Of a stretch of DNA of 64,000 bases, positions 39,601 through 48,993 are shown piece by piece. The stretch comes from Apostichopus japonicus (lineage: Eukaryota; Echinodermata; Holothuroidea; Aspidochirotida; Stichopodidae), in contig NC_092566.1 in NCBI RefSeq assembly GCF_037975245.1, forward strand, positions 16,347,001 to 16,411,000. The letters run 5' to 3'. Under the pieces are notes generated by a model. The model had not been told where the DNA came from. It saw only the letters and a list, made by a program, of their open reading frames with translations, and ran no database searches. Both the position numbers and the translations under genes were made by a program. Positions within the stretch are counted from its first letter, which is position 1; each line of letters opens with the position of its first letter.

Positions 39601-42600
39601 ATTAATTGATAATGAAACGAAGGTTTGGGATGTTGTGCAGAACAGCAGTAGAGGTTTTGTAATGGTCGAAAAACTCGTAGAACCTGGATATCACGTGATA
39701 TCGTCATCTAACGCAGCATCTAGAATTCTTGCCATCGCCAATAAAGAGCTGTACGCGGCACACAATTTCAATTCAGGTATGAGCCCACCATATGTTTAGT
39801 GAATTTTCGTTCCTTTTGGGATTAATTACCTTTTATTGTTTGCAAATATTGTCGAAGAGATAATAGTTTTATTTAATTGGTTAATTTTATTAATACTCAC
39901 AGTTGACAAATGTTGTCGGTTGTCTTATTTTGATCAATTCAAATATTAGTATAAGTTGTACTTTGCAAGTTCGGCGACCTCGATGATCAAACGATAGCAC
40001 AACTTTTACCCGAGAGAATATCCTTATAGCGAAGCCTTCTGGGTGTTATCCTTGAAATACGAGCAAATGTTACAATGAAGTTAGTAATGAGTTACAGTAA
40101 AAAACAAGTAAGTGGTAAAACAAATATCTTTAATAAAAGTTATAGCAATCCTGTCTTCTGAAAGTTTATATTAACGGGTATTTTCCCCTTAAAAATTAAA
40201 GATAATGACTTTAATGTTATCATTATCGCGATTATGTAGAAATGTTCTTATTATCAGGATGGGATTTAATAGGTCTTTGTTGACATGATGCCTTTTATTT
40301 TCTATTCTTAGAGATATTTCTCAGGACGTGCCCTTTCGAAATGTTGTCGTATTCTGGCGTGCAACTAACCTTTCGTTCAACTTTCCCTGGAACATCCGCA
40401 AACTCAACGCAAAGCTGCAGTCGAGATTCTTCTTATGGTAACTAAAACGTCTTAGTTTAATTAATGGAACTTTTTCAAATATAGTTCAACAATTTACGAC
40501 CCAAAATTCCATTGGTGACATCTCTGTTGTAATGTGTAAGTGCAATCATCAATTGTCACAAAAATGACCAAGGAATTATTGAAGCAATAGTCTTCCTTGG
40601 TATACTTTACAGATTGTTAAATCCTTAATGGTACCTAACAGTCTTCTTTCTAACTTTTAGCAAAACAGCCTCTGTCAGGTAGATTTTGTGGTCACCATGG
40701 ATGGGAGGAACCAGTACTCACAAAATGTTACTCTTCCAAAGACGCGACAGATGAAATTGAGAGAATCGCCAATGTAAGTGTAATATGTTATATGTAATAT
40801 CATTTCGAATTTAAAGAACGAGAATATGTTACCGTACTTTGAAGTTATTTTCGCTGTAAATTCCGTACATGAGATGCTACATCAATATCACAAAACGATT
40901 GCTTCATATAAACTTACTATAGTGCATTCACCACGATTCTTTTTTTTTTTCAATTTTTTTTTTTTGTCCAGCAAAGTACGATATGGTAGTTGTTGTGTTC
41001 AATGAGGACGAAATCACAACTGAAAGTTGGAATTGTTATTAACGTTACTCTAAAATTAAGGATTGGAATGAATATAGGATACTGTATTTGAACAGTGTAA
41101 CATCACCAATACCTATTTCGAATGAACATGCACACTTTTAGCGATCTTTTATTCAAATTTTCGATTAGGAAAAGACCCCCTAAGAAAAGTACATGTTGTC
41201 TTTGACACATGGGAAATTGAGCCAAGTTATTTGTTATCTGTTTAGACGACTGTGACGGAGGAAAATGTCGAGGAAGTTGCCGGCGATCTAGCACTCATAA
41301 CAACTCAGACTGACGATCTTGACGCATCAGAAATCGAAGATGTAGCTAGGTCATTGGAGGATATTGCTAATGCCAACAGTTCTTCACCAGAAGTAAGAAC
41401 TTCGTTTTTCAATTGAATTTAAGTAATATACAGACCTATACACAATGATATGTACATGTAGCTACGTAACTATGCCAATGTGGTCGTCTGGGGCCCGGCG
41501 AAAAATACCGAAAACAACGAAACATCCACTCATCCGCTGAGGCAGTAGGTCAGCAAAGAGGCTAGTGTTGAGATCACACGTTTGATCATTCAAGTCCAAA
41601 ATGGCATAATGTACTCTATGTGGGCCAAACGCGTATTCATCTATTATTTACCCATATGAGCGTCTTCTTTAAACTGCCATCAGAACCACAACAACTTTTG
41701 AAATTCTGACCAGGCTCATCCTAAATGTTTGTTTCAAAGGTTACACAGTCAGTTTTGGGGACAGTCAACAATTTAATGGAAGTAGACGAAGACGAACTCG
41801 GCAAGGAAACGCAAGGATCCAGTAGCGTAATCATTTCTCTGGAGCAACAAGTCTCAAATGTCCAAGAGAATCCAGGAAACTTTACAGACGTACAAGTCAA
41901 TGTTGGCGTTCAAGCTGTTAAAGTTAATCCAAGTATTACTAACGCGATCACATTTATAAGTTTGTCACCAACTAAAAACACTCACCAGGACGTTCAAAAT
42001 GCTGACCTTTCAGAGGAAAACACAATACTGCATAATGACGAACGGGAAATACAGACAGACAACAGCCTAACATCGATCTTCGTTCCATCAATAATATTAG
42101 AACAAGCCTTGATAGGTATTTCCTTCAATCACTGAAATATCGACATTATTCTATGTCAATTTTGTTTTATATTTTACGACTTTTGTCGAAACAGCGTTGT
42201 CCGTTTATAGCCAACAATCTTGAAAGCAATTAATACAAGTTTGTTAATTTCAGTTTCACCAGAGGCAGAGATATTTCAAATTAAGTGGCAAAGTTATCGG
42301 CTTGTAAATTAATACGAGCAATAAAAGGAATACAATGTTTACAAATTTTCCTTAATTGTTTGAATAATGTCGAATCTATAGTTTTTCTTTTACTTCTTTT
42401 TTCACTTCTCACTTACAGTTGATCCAAACATATCCTACGTTCCAATCAGCTTTATCATTTACAAGGATTCGCGCCTGTTCCAAACAAATATGGCTTCCAA
42501 TGACACCTACAGACAGGCAATCGCTAGTCAAGTTATTTCTGCGACTTTAGAAGTTGATAAAGTTGTCATTGAAAATCTGACAGACGACGATCGTATCATA

Positions 42601-45588
42601 TCAAGGTTTATGATTACACCTGTAAGTATCAGCCAAGGGGGAAACTATTTTGGAAAGTAATAATCTATATGTTCATAAATCATTTCTACAGCTCTGTTAT
42701 GAGGTCTGTGCATTTTATTAAAGGAATGTACATCTGATGTTCGTTGTTAAGTTTAATTGTGTACTAGCAATGCATTAATAACTACAATCAAGCGAAAAAT
42801 TTCATGAAAGGTAACATTTTCAGACAGGAGGGTCTTGTTTCATATTTTTTTTTGCATATTTTTTAACCTACTTATCTTTGTAGGTAAACGCATTTAATTT
42901 GGTATGTTCTCTTAATTGCTATTTTCTCTGACAGCAATTAGAGGGAATCGATTCAAACGAAGTTGTAATAGAGAAGACATGTGTATTCTGGTTGGTGCAA
43001 CCGGGAAGCAAAAGCGGAATCTGGTCTGATGATGGTTGTTTGACATCTACAGACAACAACCATACCGTGTGCATGTGCAGTCATTTGACTAGCTTTGCCG
43101 TGCTTGTTGTAAGTTCACTTGAGAGATCTTTATAAATTGAAGGCAGTAGAGGCAGAAAACATTTCATTTTATATCTAACCGATGTTATGCAATTTTTAGT
43201 GTCACTGGTGCAAGCTACCGCGTCGTTTATGTGTTAAAAATGACGTGTGTTTACTGTGAGAGTAAATCTTTATGGAGTCCCGTATGCAGTACTTTATTTT
43301 TTTTTATTTTTAATCTTCACTAGATTTTAATAAAGACACAATATTTATGTTTCGGTAATGAATCAGTACAAATTCCCATGGTATAACTAATATTGCTTGC
43401 ATTTTTATTCTTTGCATTTAAAGGGAATTGAAACGGACAACCCAACCCTTAACGTTATAATGTGGATAGGATCATCTCTATCGATAGCTGGCCTCGTTGC
43501 GTCTGCCTTAACATTGTCTCTTATAAAGTAAGTCGAAGAGTCTATAATTATATTCATTTGGCAACAAACATATTGAAAACATAAACTGCAGGAAGAACCG
43601 TATATGTGCATATTCTGACATATATTGCAACCAAAACACGTTTTACTCTTTTAGAGAAATGAGGCAGAAGCACTCTTCACAGATCAATATCAACCTCTGC
43701 GTAAGCCTGATGGCTTTCTACATCACATTTCTGGCCGGGGATTTAGCCAAGACAAGCCCGAGGCATTGCCGGAACATTGCTACAGCAATACATTACTTCT
43801 GCCTAGCGACCGTGGGTTGGATGACTGTCGAAGCGGTCCACATGTACCTCCTATTTCTTAAGTTCCAATCGCAAAAAGCGTTTCAACTGAAGTTCAAGTA
43901 TTTTGTTCCTGTATCTGCCGCGTTGGTGTACGGTAAGCAGCTAAAGGTTTCCTTCCTGACGCCGATTGATTACTACCGCGATGCCATCACAATGTTCCTA
44001 CTTTCAATAAATCGTCTGTAGTCTTCTTTCAAGTGTTCCAATGGTCCCTCCTAACTGCTGATACTGACCGTGTATTTTGACACCATAATAACAACAATTA
44101 CGATTGCTGATTGAATGACTACAGACTTAAATGATGTTCCATGTCTATTGCTTTGAAGTCTTGAATTGCTGTCATAGATTTGTCATCCTAGTAATATTAG
44201 TGAACCGAATACAATTCATGATCATTTTTACATTCTTTGAGTTTCGTCTCATTTGTTTTAGGGTGGATATTTAACATTTCATGTCTTGACCTCCAGACAG
44301 CGAAAACCATTAGGTCATAGTATTAAACTGTAAAGTAATGTCATAATGTGGCAAATTCTGTTCATCAATTTATTTATTCCAGGCAGAATTGAAATTATGC
44401 ATAAGCAATCCAATGACAACATATTTACGTTCATTTCTTTCCCTAGGTCTCTCCTTGGTGCCAGTCTTGGTTGTGTTCTTCAAGTCATCTGATCAATCAA
44501 TGGAATAGTAAGTCAACATATCATTTATTACAAAGTTGTTGATTCCTTGCCGAGAGCTTTCGTAGGTAGGGCCAGATGAAATAAGAATTCGGACAAATGA
44601 AAAGTCGTTATACTTACATTCACTACTGGAATTAAATAAAGCGTCAATGCATAATATGTGTTTTTTCATGTATTTCAGGGGAAATATATCCTAACTTAAC
44701 ATACATGCTATTACCCGTACACTTATCACGTACATCGTAACAGCTCATCCGAGAAATTAAAACGTTCAGGTAGCTCTTAACATAGCTATAAAATAGGTCA
44801 GAATACTTTTTTTGTGTCCACTTGACGAAAATACTTAAAGGATGTTTGACACAAGCATATTCAGAAGCTTTTTAATGTTGATGTAAGAAATATCGACTTA
44901 TTGCAAAACCTATGTATTAAATCGTTATCTTCTGGGTAATTCTGGAAACCATTTGAATCGAATTTCACAATAATTATGAAGCTAAACTTTATATTGATAT
45001 TTTCATAATATTCTGATTAGGTACATAATCTTGAAATCCTGGCTTCAACTTATAACTAGAAATATGCTTGTACTGACATTGTTTCGTTTTTTTGTCATTG
45101 TTGGTTCTGTGATATTTTGCAGCTGCTTCTTACCAACTGGGAAAGGACTCTACTTTGGTCTTCTTGTGGAAATTCTGATTATGGTTGTCTTCAACATAGG
45201 CGTCTTTATCCTACTTCTTCGAAGAATTGTTTTCCGTCCTATGATGAAAAGTAGTGCCACGCGGAACAATAAGAAAGAAATGCTTGCACGAATGCAGCAA
45301 TTTATTCTGTTTTGGGTTCTTCTAGGGTTGTCGTGGATTTTCGGTTTCCTCGCTGTTATTCCAAACCGGAAGACATACTTGTTTGAAATCCTCTTCTGCA
45401 TCTTAACGTCTCTTCAAGGGATCGTTTTATTCATCTTTATCTGTGCAAAAAACCCAGAAGTGAAGAAAGCATTCAAGAAAACAAGTTCCTTCTTCAGTGA
45501 GTGGAATATCACAAACACTAAAATGAGTTACACTGTAAACAGCACTACTGACAGTACCATTGCACTTGAGACATCAAGTGATAAATAG
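27057..45588 (+). CDS. Adhesion G-protein-coupled receptor with Tie-like ectodomain (21 exons)
   Basis: Predicted cell-surface receptor of 1,687 residues. Exons: 27057-27129, 27947-28267, 29531-29797, 31308-31442, 32490-32642, 33887-34018, 34498-34647, 35263-35406, 36193-36483, 37320-37505, 38613-39776, 40312-40437, 40661-40773, 41246-41392, 41740-42115, 42419-42621, 42935-43108, 43424-43527, 43655-43932, 44447-44507, 45123-45588; all junctions keep frame. Order: signal peptide (1-about 23), two Ig-like domains (25-220), five EGF-like modules (221-458), Ig-like (459-555), sushi (556-617), IgGFc-binding-type (618-1005), hormone-receptor motif (1006-1085), GAIN with GPS (1086-1385), seven helices (about 1394-1645), short tail. 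The last 680 residues are a canonical adhesion GPCR. Ectodomain exons 1-12 all end in phase 1, the mark of exon shuffling. The ligand is unknown. A gene-model fusion of two neighbours is possible but is not suggested by any internal stop or poly(A) site. Confidence 0.9.
27736..27780 (+). pseudogene. Decayed fragment duplicating the start of aGPCR exon 2
   Basis: CCGTTTTGGAATGACTCG followed by TCTGGATCGTGGTTCC closely resembles the first about 45 bases of exon 2 (CCGTTTTGATATGACTCT...TTGGATCGTGGTCC), 212 bases further on. No splice acceptor or continuing homology is visible, so it is a dead partial exon duplicate. Confidence 0.6.
27947..28267 (+). CDS. aGPCR exon 2: N-terminal Ig-like domain (Tie Ig1-like)
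   Basis: Residues 25-131. The pattern starting FDMTLLDRGPLRAESDA, then YQCYLG, a WTRD/W-S stretch, and ending VFGCNATRDGEW plus a STVRM strand parallels the first Ig domain of Tie receptors (two cysteines about 85 apart, the second in an xYxC-like strand). The assignment is from remembered family pattern and the following domains; on its own this exon would be hard to classify. Confidence 0.65.
29531..29797 (+). CDS. aGPCR exon 3: second Ig-like domain
   Basis: Residues 132-220. It has LRWIHNNKII for the C strand and EKDAGIYECYIDG for the F strand (D-x-G-x-Y-x-C), the strongest Ig signature in the ectodomain. The partner cysteine of the B strand is missing: the position is hydrophobic (DIIIRMEI), as in Tie Ig2, whose disulfide is also atypical. 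Ends ...LIVRG directly before the EGF exons, as Tie ends LIVRR. Confidence 0.8.
31308..34018 (+). CDS. aGPCR exons 4-6: three Tie-type EGF modules
   Basis: Exons 31308-31442, 32490-32642 and 33887-34018 (residues 221-360) each encode one cysteine-rich module: ACPANRWGPPDC...GGVC...CMCLSGFGGNNC; CGYNRFGHDCGFQC...FCRPHPLGCTCITGFEGLDC; CSTGTYGASCLQTCHC...FGWSGINC. The middle module carries the long, degenerate form with FCxPxPxGCxCxTGxxGLxC that is a hallmark of the second Tie EGF repeat. Each module is one phase 1-1 exon. Introns between them hold (TA)n tracts at 32750-32847 and 33571-33613. Confidence 0.85.
32750..32847. repeat. Interrupted (TA)n microsatellite
   Basis: Two TA-rich blocks flank a GAGAGTTGTGTG core; they are mutually complementary and could form a hairpin. 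Located in the intron after aGPCR exon 5. Confidence 0.9.
33571..33613. repeat. (TA)n microsatellite
   Basis: About 21 TA dinucleotides upstream of aGPCR exon 6. Confidence 0.95.
34498..35406 (+). CDS. aGPCR exons 7-8: two further EGF-like modules
   Basis: Exons 34498-34647 and 35263-35406 (residues 361-458). Motifs CPVDYFGGDCTFKCRCKDSC...CSTADCDAGY and CQGQTFGENCAENCHCYESY followed by C...GSCNGGCDNEW have the FG-x-x-C-x-x-x-C-x-C spacing of laminin/MEGF/SREC-type EGF repeats. These two exceed the three EGF repeats of vertebrate Tie receptors. Confidence 0.8.
36193..36483 (+). CDS. aGPCR exon 9: Ig-like domain
   Basis: Residues 459-555. VAVPVHCTAIEGPGGD gives the B-strand cysteine, LSWHPIG the tryptophan and EGHWLFCQLRARG the F-strand cysteine, consistent with an Ig-like fold. 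A third Ig after the EGF block is also the order in Tie receptors. The next intron contains a hAT-like MITE (36799-37197). Confidence 0.7.
36799..37197. mobile_element. hAT-like MITE with perfect 8-bp TSD
   Basis: Ends CAAGGGCGTAGGAA and TTCCTACGCCACTG, flanked by TGGCAGTG on both sides (36791-36798 and 37198-37205). Long G and C runs near 36815-36920 form a potential hairpin or G-quadruplex. The same family occurs at 62239-62565. It sits about 120 bp upstream of the sushi exon. Translating through it gives glycine/proline-rich frames that are not genes. Confidence 0.88.
37320..37505 (+). CDS. aGPCR exon 10: sushi (CCP) domain
   Basis: Residues 556-617. Four cysteines, C-DHQAP...VVYTC-PDGYNLVGDTTAVC-QNGKW...PTC, with the conserved GY and KW positions, make a complete complement-control-protein module in one phase 1-1 exon. 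The acceptor is weakly supported (TTCTTGCAAAAAG) but phase and domain border fit. Confidence 0.88.
37952..38348. mobile_element. hAT-like MITE with perfect 8-bp TSD
   Basis: CAGTGGCGGAGC at the left end and GCTCCGCCACTG at the right end form a perfect terminal inverted repeat, flanked by ATTAAACC (37944-37951 and 38349-38356). Internal sequence (AGCGCCAC...GGTTGGCGC, GATCGCCGGAAATGA) is shared with the element at 5201-5499. It lies in the intron before the IgGFc-binding exon. Confidence 0.9.
38613..39776 (+). CDS. aGPCR exon 11: IgGFc-binding-type domain
   Basis: Residues 618-1005 in one unusually large 1,164-nt exon. It begins with a linker and cysteine (VDRTVRRCVVAHLTSDPESA), then an EFLSEADVYLYLSIQ-type strand, PTEHIGTDYILVTFTHNTTT, ITASVSNTEVAILF, SSNPVAVMMDLRS and FYLPPVSEWGYNF. 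These are recognisable blocks of the N-terminal domain of Fc-gamma-binding protein (FCGBP) and related bacterial and animal proteins. In vertebrates this domain is found on secreted mucus proteins. The nearest stop codon in this frame lies after the splice donor. Confidence 0.8.
40312..40773 (+). CDS. aGPCR exons 12-13: hormone-receptor motif
   Basis: Exons 40312-40437 and 40661-40773 (residues 1006-1085). CPFEMLSYSGVQLTFRSTFP then GTSANSTQSC, and GRFCGHHGWEEPVLTKC show the order FP-x-T-x...C...F-C-x-x-x-G-W-x-x-P-x...C of the HRM domain that precedes GAIN in many adhesion GPCRs. Exon 13 is the first to end in phase 0, where the shuffled ectodomain gives way to the receptor core. Confidence 0.8.
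41246..43108 (+). CDS. aGPCR exons 14-17: GAIN domain with GPS
   Basis: Exons 41246-41392, 41740-42115, 42419-42621 and 42935-43108 (residues 1086-1385). The GPS is complete: CVFWLVQPGSKSGIWSDDGC then CMCSHLTSFAVLV, with both tryptophans, four cysteines and the HL|T cleavage triad (His1377-Leu1378|Thr1379). Autoproteolysis is therefore expected, releasing a tethered agonist beginning TSFAVLV. Confidence 0.92.
43424..45588 (+). CDS. aGPCR exons 18-21: seven-transmembrane domain
   Basis: Exons 43424-43527, 43655-43932, 44447-44507 and 45123-45588 (residues 1386-1687). TM1 VIMWIGSSLSIAGLVASALT; TM2 with INLCVSLMAFY; TM3 HYFCLATVGWMTVEAVHMYL, preceded by the conserved Cys in SPRHC; ECL2 Cys in SMEYCFL; TM5 FGLLVEILIMVVFNIGVFI; TM6 FWVLLGLSWIFGFLAV; TM7 LTSLQGIVLFIFIC. 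These are textbook class B2 (adhesion) features. The exon 20/21 join (TA|C giving Tyr) fixes the last acceptor at 45122; the alternative AG upstream at 45020 would create a stop. The C-terminal tail is short, about 40 residues. Confidence 0.92.
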
Positions 45589-45848
45589 AGAGAAACGATG
45601 TTGATTCTATGTTTACACCATACAAGCTACATTTTGGGTTCATCAATACCGTGTATTCCCTCCATGGTGTTCATCGAAGCTTGGGCAACCTTCGTTGCTC
45701 AGTTTTAGCCCGTTCAACTGCATACAATATTTCCAATTGTATATAAAACCATCGAATAATAATATTCATATCAGATGTAAACTAGAAAATATATAATTTG
45801 TAAGTGTTTCACGCTAATGATGAAAGTATAGTAACTCATTCAATCCAA

Positions 45849-45922
45849 TAAAGACGAGCTCTGTACAGACGAGTACAGACAGTACAAACGAGTACAGAAA
45901 GACGAGTCCAGTACAGACGAGA
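45849..45922. repeat. Short tandem repeat in aGPCR 3' UTR
   Basis: Four to five imperfect copies of GACGAGTACAGA. An inverted GAGCTC/GAGAGCTGC pair lies at the edges. Confidence 0.6.
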
Positions 45923-46062
45923 GCTGCTAAATCAGTTAATTTGAAGGCAGCAGCATCTTTACTGTTACTAGTTACCGCCATTATATAGAAATTCAATCGT
46001 ACAAATCTCTTGAGTGCTACTTAGTTTATTACTGCACCCTATGGTATTCTACTAACTAGAAC

Positions 46063-46073
46063 AATAAAATAAA
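46063..46073 (+). terminator. Overlapping AATAAA poly(A) signals
   Basis: AATAAAATAAA gives two AATAAA hexamers about 475 bases after the aGPCR stop codon, followed by pyrimidine-rich CTTTCCCTTTCCC. This is the best polyadenylation signal seen for this gene. Confidence 0.6.
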
Positions 46074-48920
46074 CTTTCCCTTTCCCTTTGGTTAAAAGGA
46101 TTAATATAGGTAAAATATTTTAATTTGAATCATGTGAGTTATATCTCTTTTCGTTTTTGAAATATTATCGTAAGAACATGTTCATCAATTAAACGAGAAT
46201 GGACGTCTTAGTGTACAACACAACCTATTAGACTAATTTCTAAAGATGTAACCTTCTTTTATTGTCTCAAACTCACATTAAATTAAGTTACTGTATGATT
46301 ACAGTGTAATTCAAGTTGGTTATAATTTGAATTAATAACGCAGGGTGTAATTAGAAAGAGTTTACTGAAATTCGTAGACCAATGGACTGACATTAACACA
46401 TAGAACTTTGCCGAGTAGCCGACTTTATTTAGCAATTTAGAGAGAGTTCGAGAGCTCTAAAAGGAGCATTTCGGATATTGTAGATTGTTTAATGGTGATA
46501 TCCGAAAGCCCAGAAAAGATGCAGTAGGCAACGGTTTTGGTAAACGATGACTCATCAAGACTAAAATTATCCATAAACTTTGAGTTACCAAAACGATTCA
46601 CTGTATATAATGTGTCCATCAATTTGGGACACCCACATATGGACTACGATGGTCCATGCTAATTTGGAAAGATCCACGCTAATAAGGTTGACCTTACAGT
46701 GACCTACTTTGTAAGTTGATGAAATGTGATAGCAATCTGTCTCAGAGCTGCTGCCACATAGATCAGTTCATGGACTTCTTACCTCTTTGCTGCTAGCATA
46801 TACCAATTTGTAACTAGTATGACGGTTTCGCAATGCGCATTCCTTTTGAAGAAACCCGAGAACATTTATCGCAGATATCAAGGCACTGCCATATAATCTG
46901 ATATTTGTTTTGTTAATTGGATTTAAGTGCAAACAACTACTAACAAGTAAAAGAAATCTAAATGAAGTTTTGCCATTAAAACACAGGACCAAATGAACAA
47001 CTGTTAGTAAAGTGTACAGTAAAGTGGTAAAGTGTTAAGATGGTAAAGTGTACCATGCACTTATTTCTGTTTTACATCTCCGATTATAATATTCCAAGTA
47101 CGTTACAATGATGTCCTTTGGCTATGTTTTCATATTATCGCTGATTGCTGGATCTTTAATTGAAAACACACCCAGTTGCTTAATTCAAGTTATTTGATCG
47201 TATTATGATGAAGCGTGTACATTTATGTGTTTCCAATGTCATCAAGTAAAATAAAACAAGGCTTCGTGTATTAAGCTAGCAGTTTATGTAACCACAATTA
47301 AAATGAACATTCGATTTACGGAACTCAATGTTATACGAAGATACAAACACCGAATATATTGAATGTTTACAATCTGATAAAGAAACGATTACAGTATGCT
47401 TTTTATCTTACTTTTTGTTTTACCAAATCTGATTAATGAGACTGGAATTAAGTTTGCTCTTATTGGAATTTGCCCTTTGAGATGTGGCTGTAAAAAATAA
47501 CTTCAGTGATATGGTTAATAAGTTTTTTGGTAAGGTTCATTGTGTCTTTGGAGTTATTTATGACAATGCAGATATCATATCAGGAACAAATAACAAAGAA
47601 ACAGAGAAGAACTAAGCCCATACAAATCTGTTTGGCTAATTTGTATCTTCACATATTTCAATTATCAACCATGGTTGCTATAGGGTTAGCATGACATATT
47701 GGCTGACTAACCATTGCTGTCACGTAATGTAATATCTCTCTTATGAAATATTGGCAACTTGACACCACAAACTAACTAGGAAAATGTTTCTACATATCGA
47801 TACAAATCGATGAAGATTGTCGACATTAACAACAATGAACAGTTTCTACTGTCATTTTCCACTTGTATATTGCTGTCAAAGAATGACAAAGAAATGTAAA
47901 TATACTTTTATCTGGTAGATGAAATCATCGTTTTAGGGCAAAGTGGTACGAAGACCTCACACACGGTCGTGTGGGTCACTATAGACACGTAGCCCTTCAG
48001 TCGATAGGCTACCACAGACTGCCGCACGGTAGGACACACCTGTTCAACGCAGAACCATGAACAGAGCATGTCTCGAAAGAAGATCTGTCTCGTTTTCACG
48101 TGTGTAATTACATAAACTTTCTGTGGTCGTGGCTTTAAATTAACCGTATAGGTTTGAAAATCGACATATCGGTCAGATGTGTTGTAACACTATATTGGAA
48201 TCCTGCTTCCAATGGACAAAGATGTTGAAAAGAAAACACACATAAGATGGTGCTGCACGGGGTCGAAACGAAAATGTTTCCTTTTTTTTGCTACTTAACT
48301 AACTCCAGCAGTTGGTTTAGCCAGTCAGGTGACCAATATGGAATCAAGGCATATATATGTGATAACGGTTCTAACAAAAATTCTTGAATGATACGCATGT
48401 ACGGAGGTATTGTGCTATAGGCCAATATAGGTACTTCAGAAATGTTTACCCTTATCATGAGTGATCATTAAGCTAGAACGATCCAAAGTATTTCATATCA
48501 ATTTCTTTTTCCGGTTAATCAGTGTCAGTTGGTATTACTTTAGCTGTCAAATTGACTTGCCATTTCGTTCATGTAGTCACATGCTATTACTAATTAACAG
48601 TTCAGTAGGGCTTTTGGTGCATTGTTCTTCAAACGTTTCATTTCCTCTACGAATTACAAGAGTCCTCGTAGATGAACATGGCTTGGTAAATACTATTTAC
48701 CAGTTATTGGAAACCTTAAATATTTGTCTGTGTACATTTCACAGTTGTAAATGAGTTCCTATTTATTCACTGTTAATTATTTAACAAACGTTTTTCATTG
48801 TCCTTGTTGACTTTTGCCACCGGTTACATACTTCTAATATAACACGGTACAGTAGGCTGTTACAAGTGCGGTATGGGTGTATGTACTTAAGCGTTACTTG
48901 TACATCTGCCATCATTCAAG

Positions 48921-48993
48921 ATGGCTCGAAATCAATTCTTTCGAGGACTTCCCTATGTGTTAGGGATATTATTGACTATCGTAATAGCTACTC
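48921..48993 (+). CDS. CUB/LDLa gene exon 1: signal peptide
   Basis: MARNQFFRGLPYVLGILLTI then VIAT is a typical signal peptide; the exon ends in phase 1 at CTC|GTGAGT. Its 73 coding nucleotides equal the signal exon of the upstream adhesion GPCR. Confidence 0.8.

Larger units (their letters stand above)
45589..48920. other. aGPCR 3' UTR and intergenic region
   Basis: The 3' UTR probably extends to about 46090, past paired poly(A) signals. Beyond it I see no exon with domain homology up to the start of the CUB/LDLa gene. Small open frames on both strands lack supporting evidence. Confidence 0.55.

Noticed and set aside
45031..45122. Extending the last GPCR exon upstream to 45021 or the TTG at 45031
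   Set aside because: The acceptor at 45020 would make TAG at the exon 20/21 join; the acceptor at 45122 gives the expected SMEYCFLPTGKGLYFG sequence with the conserved ECL2 cysteine.
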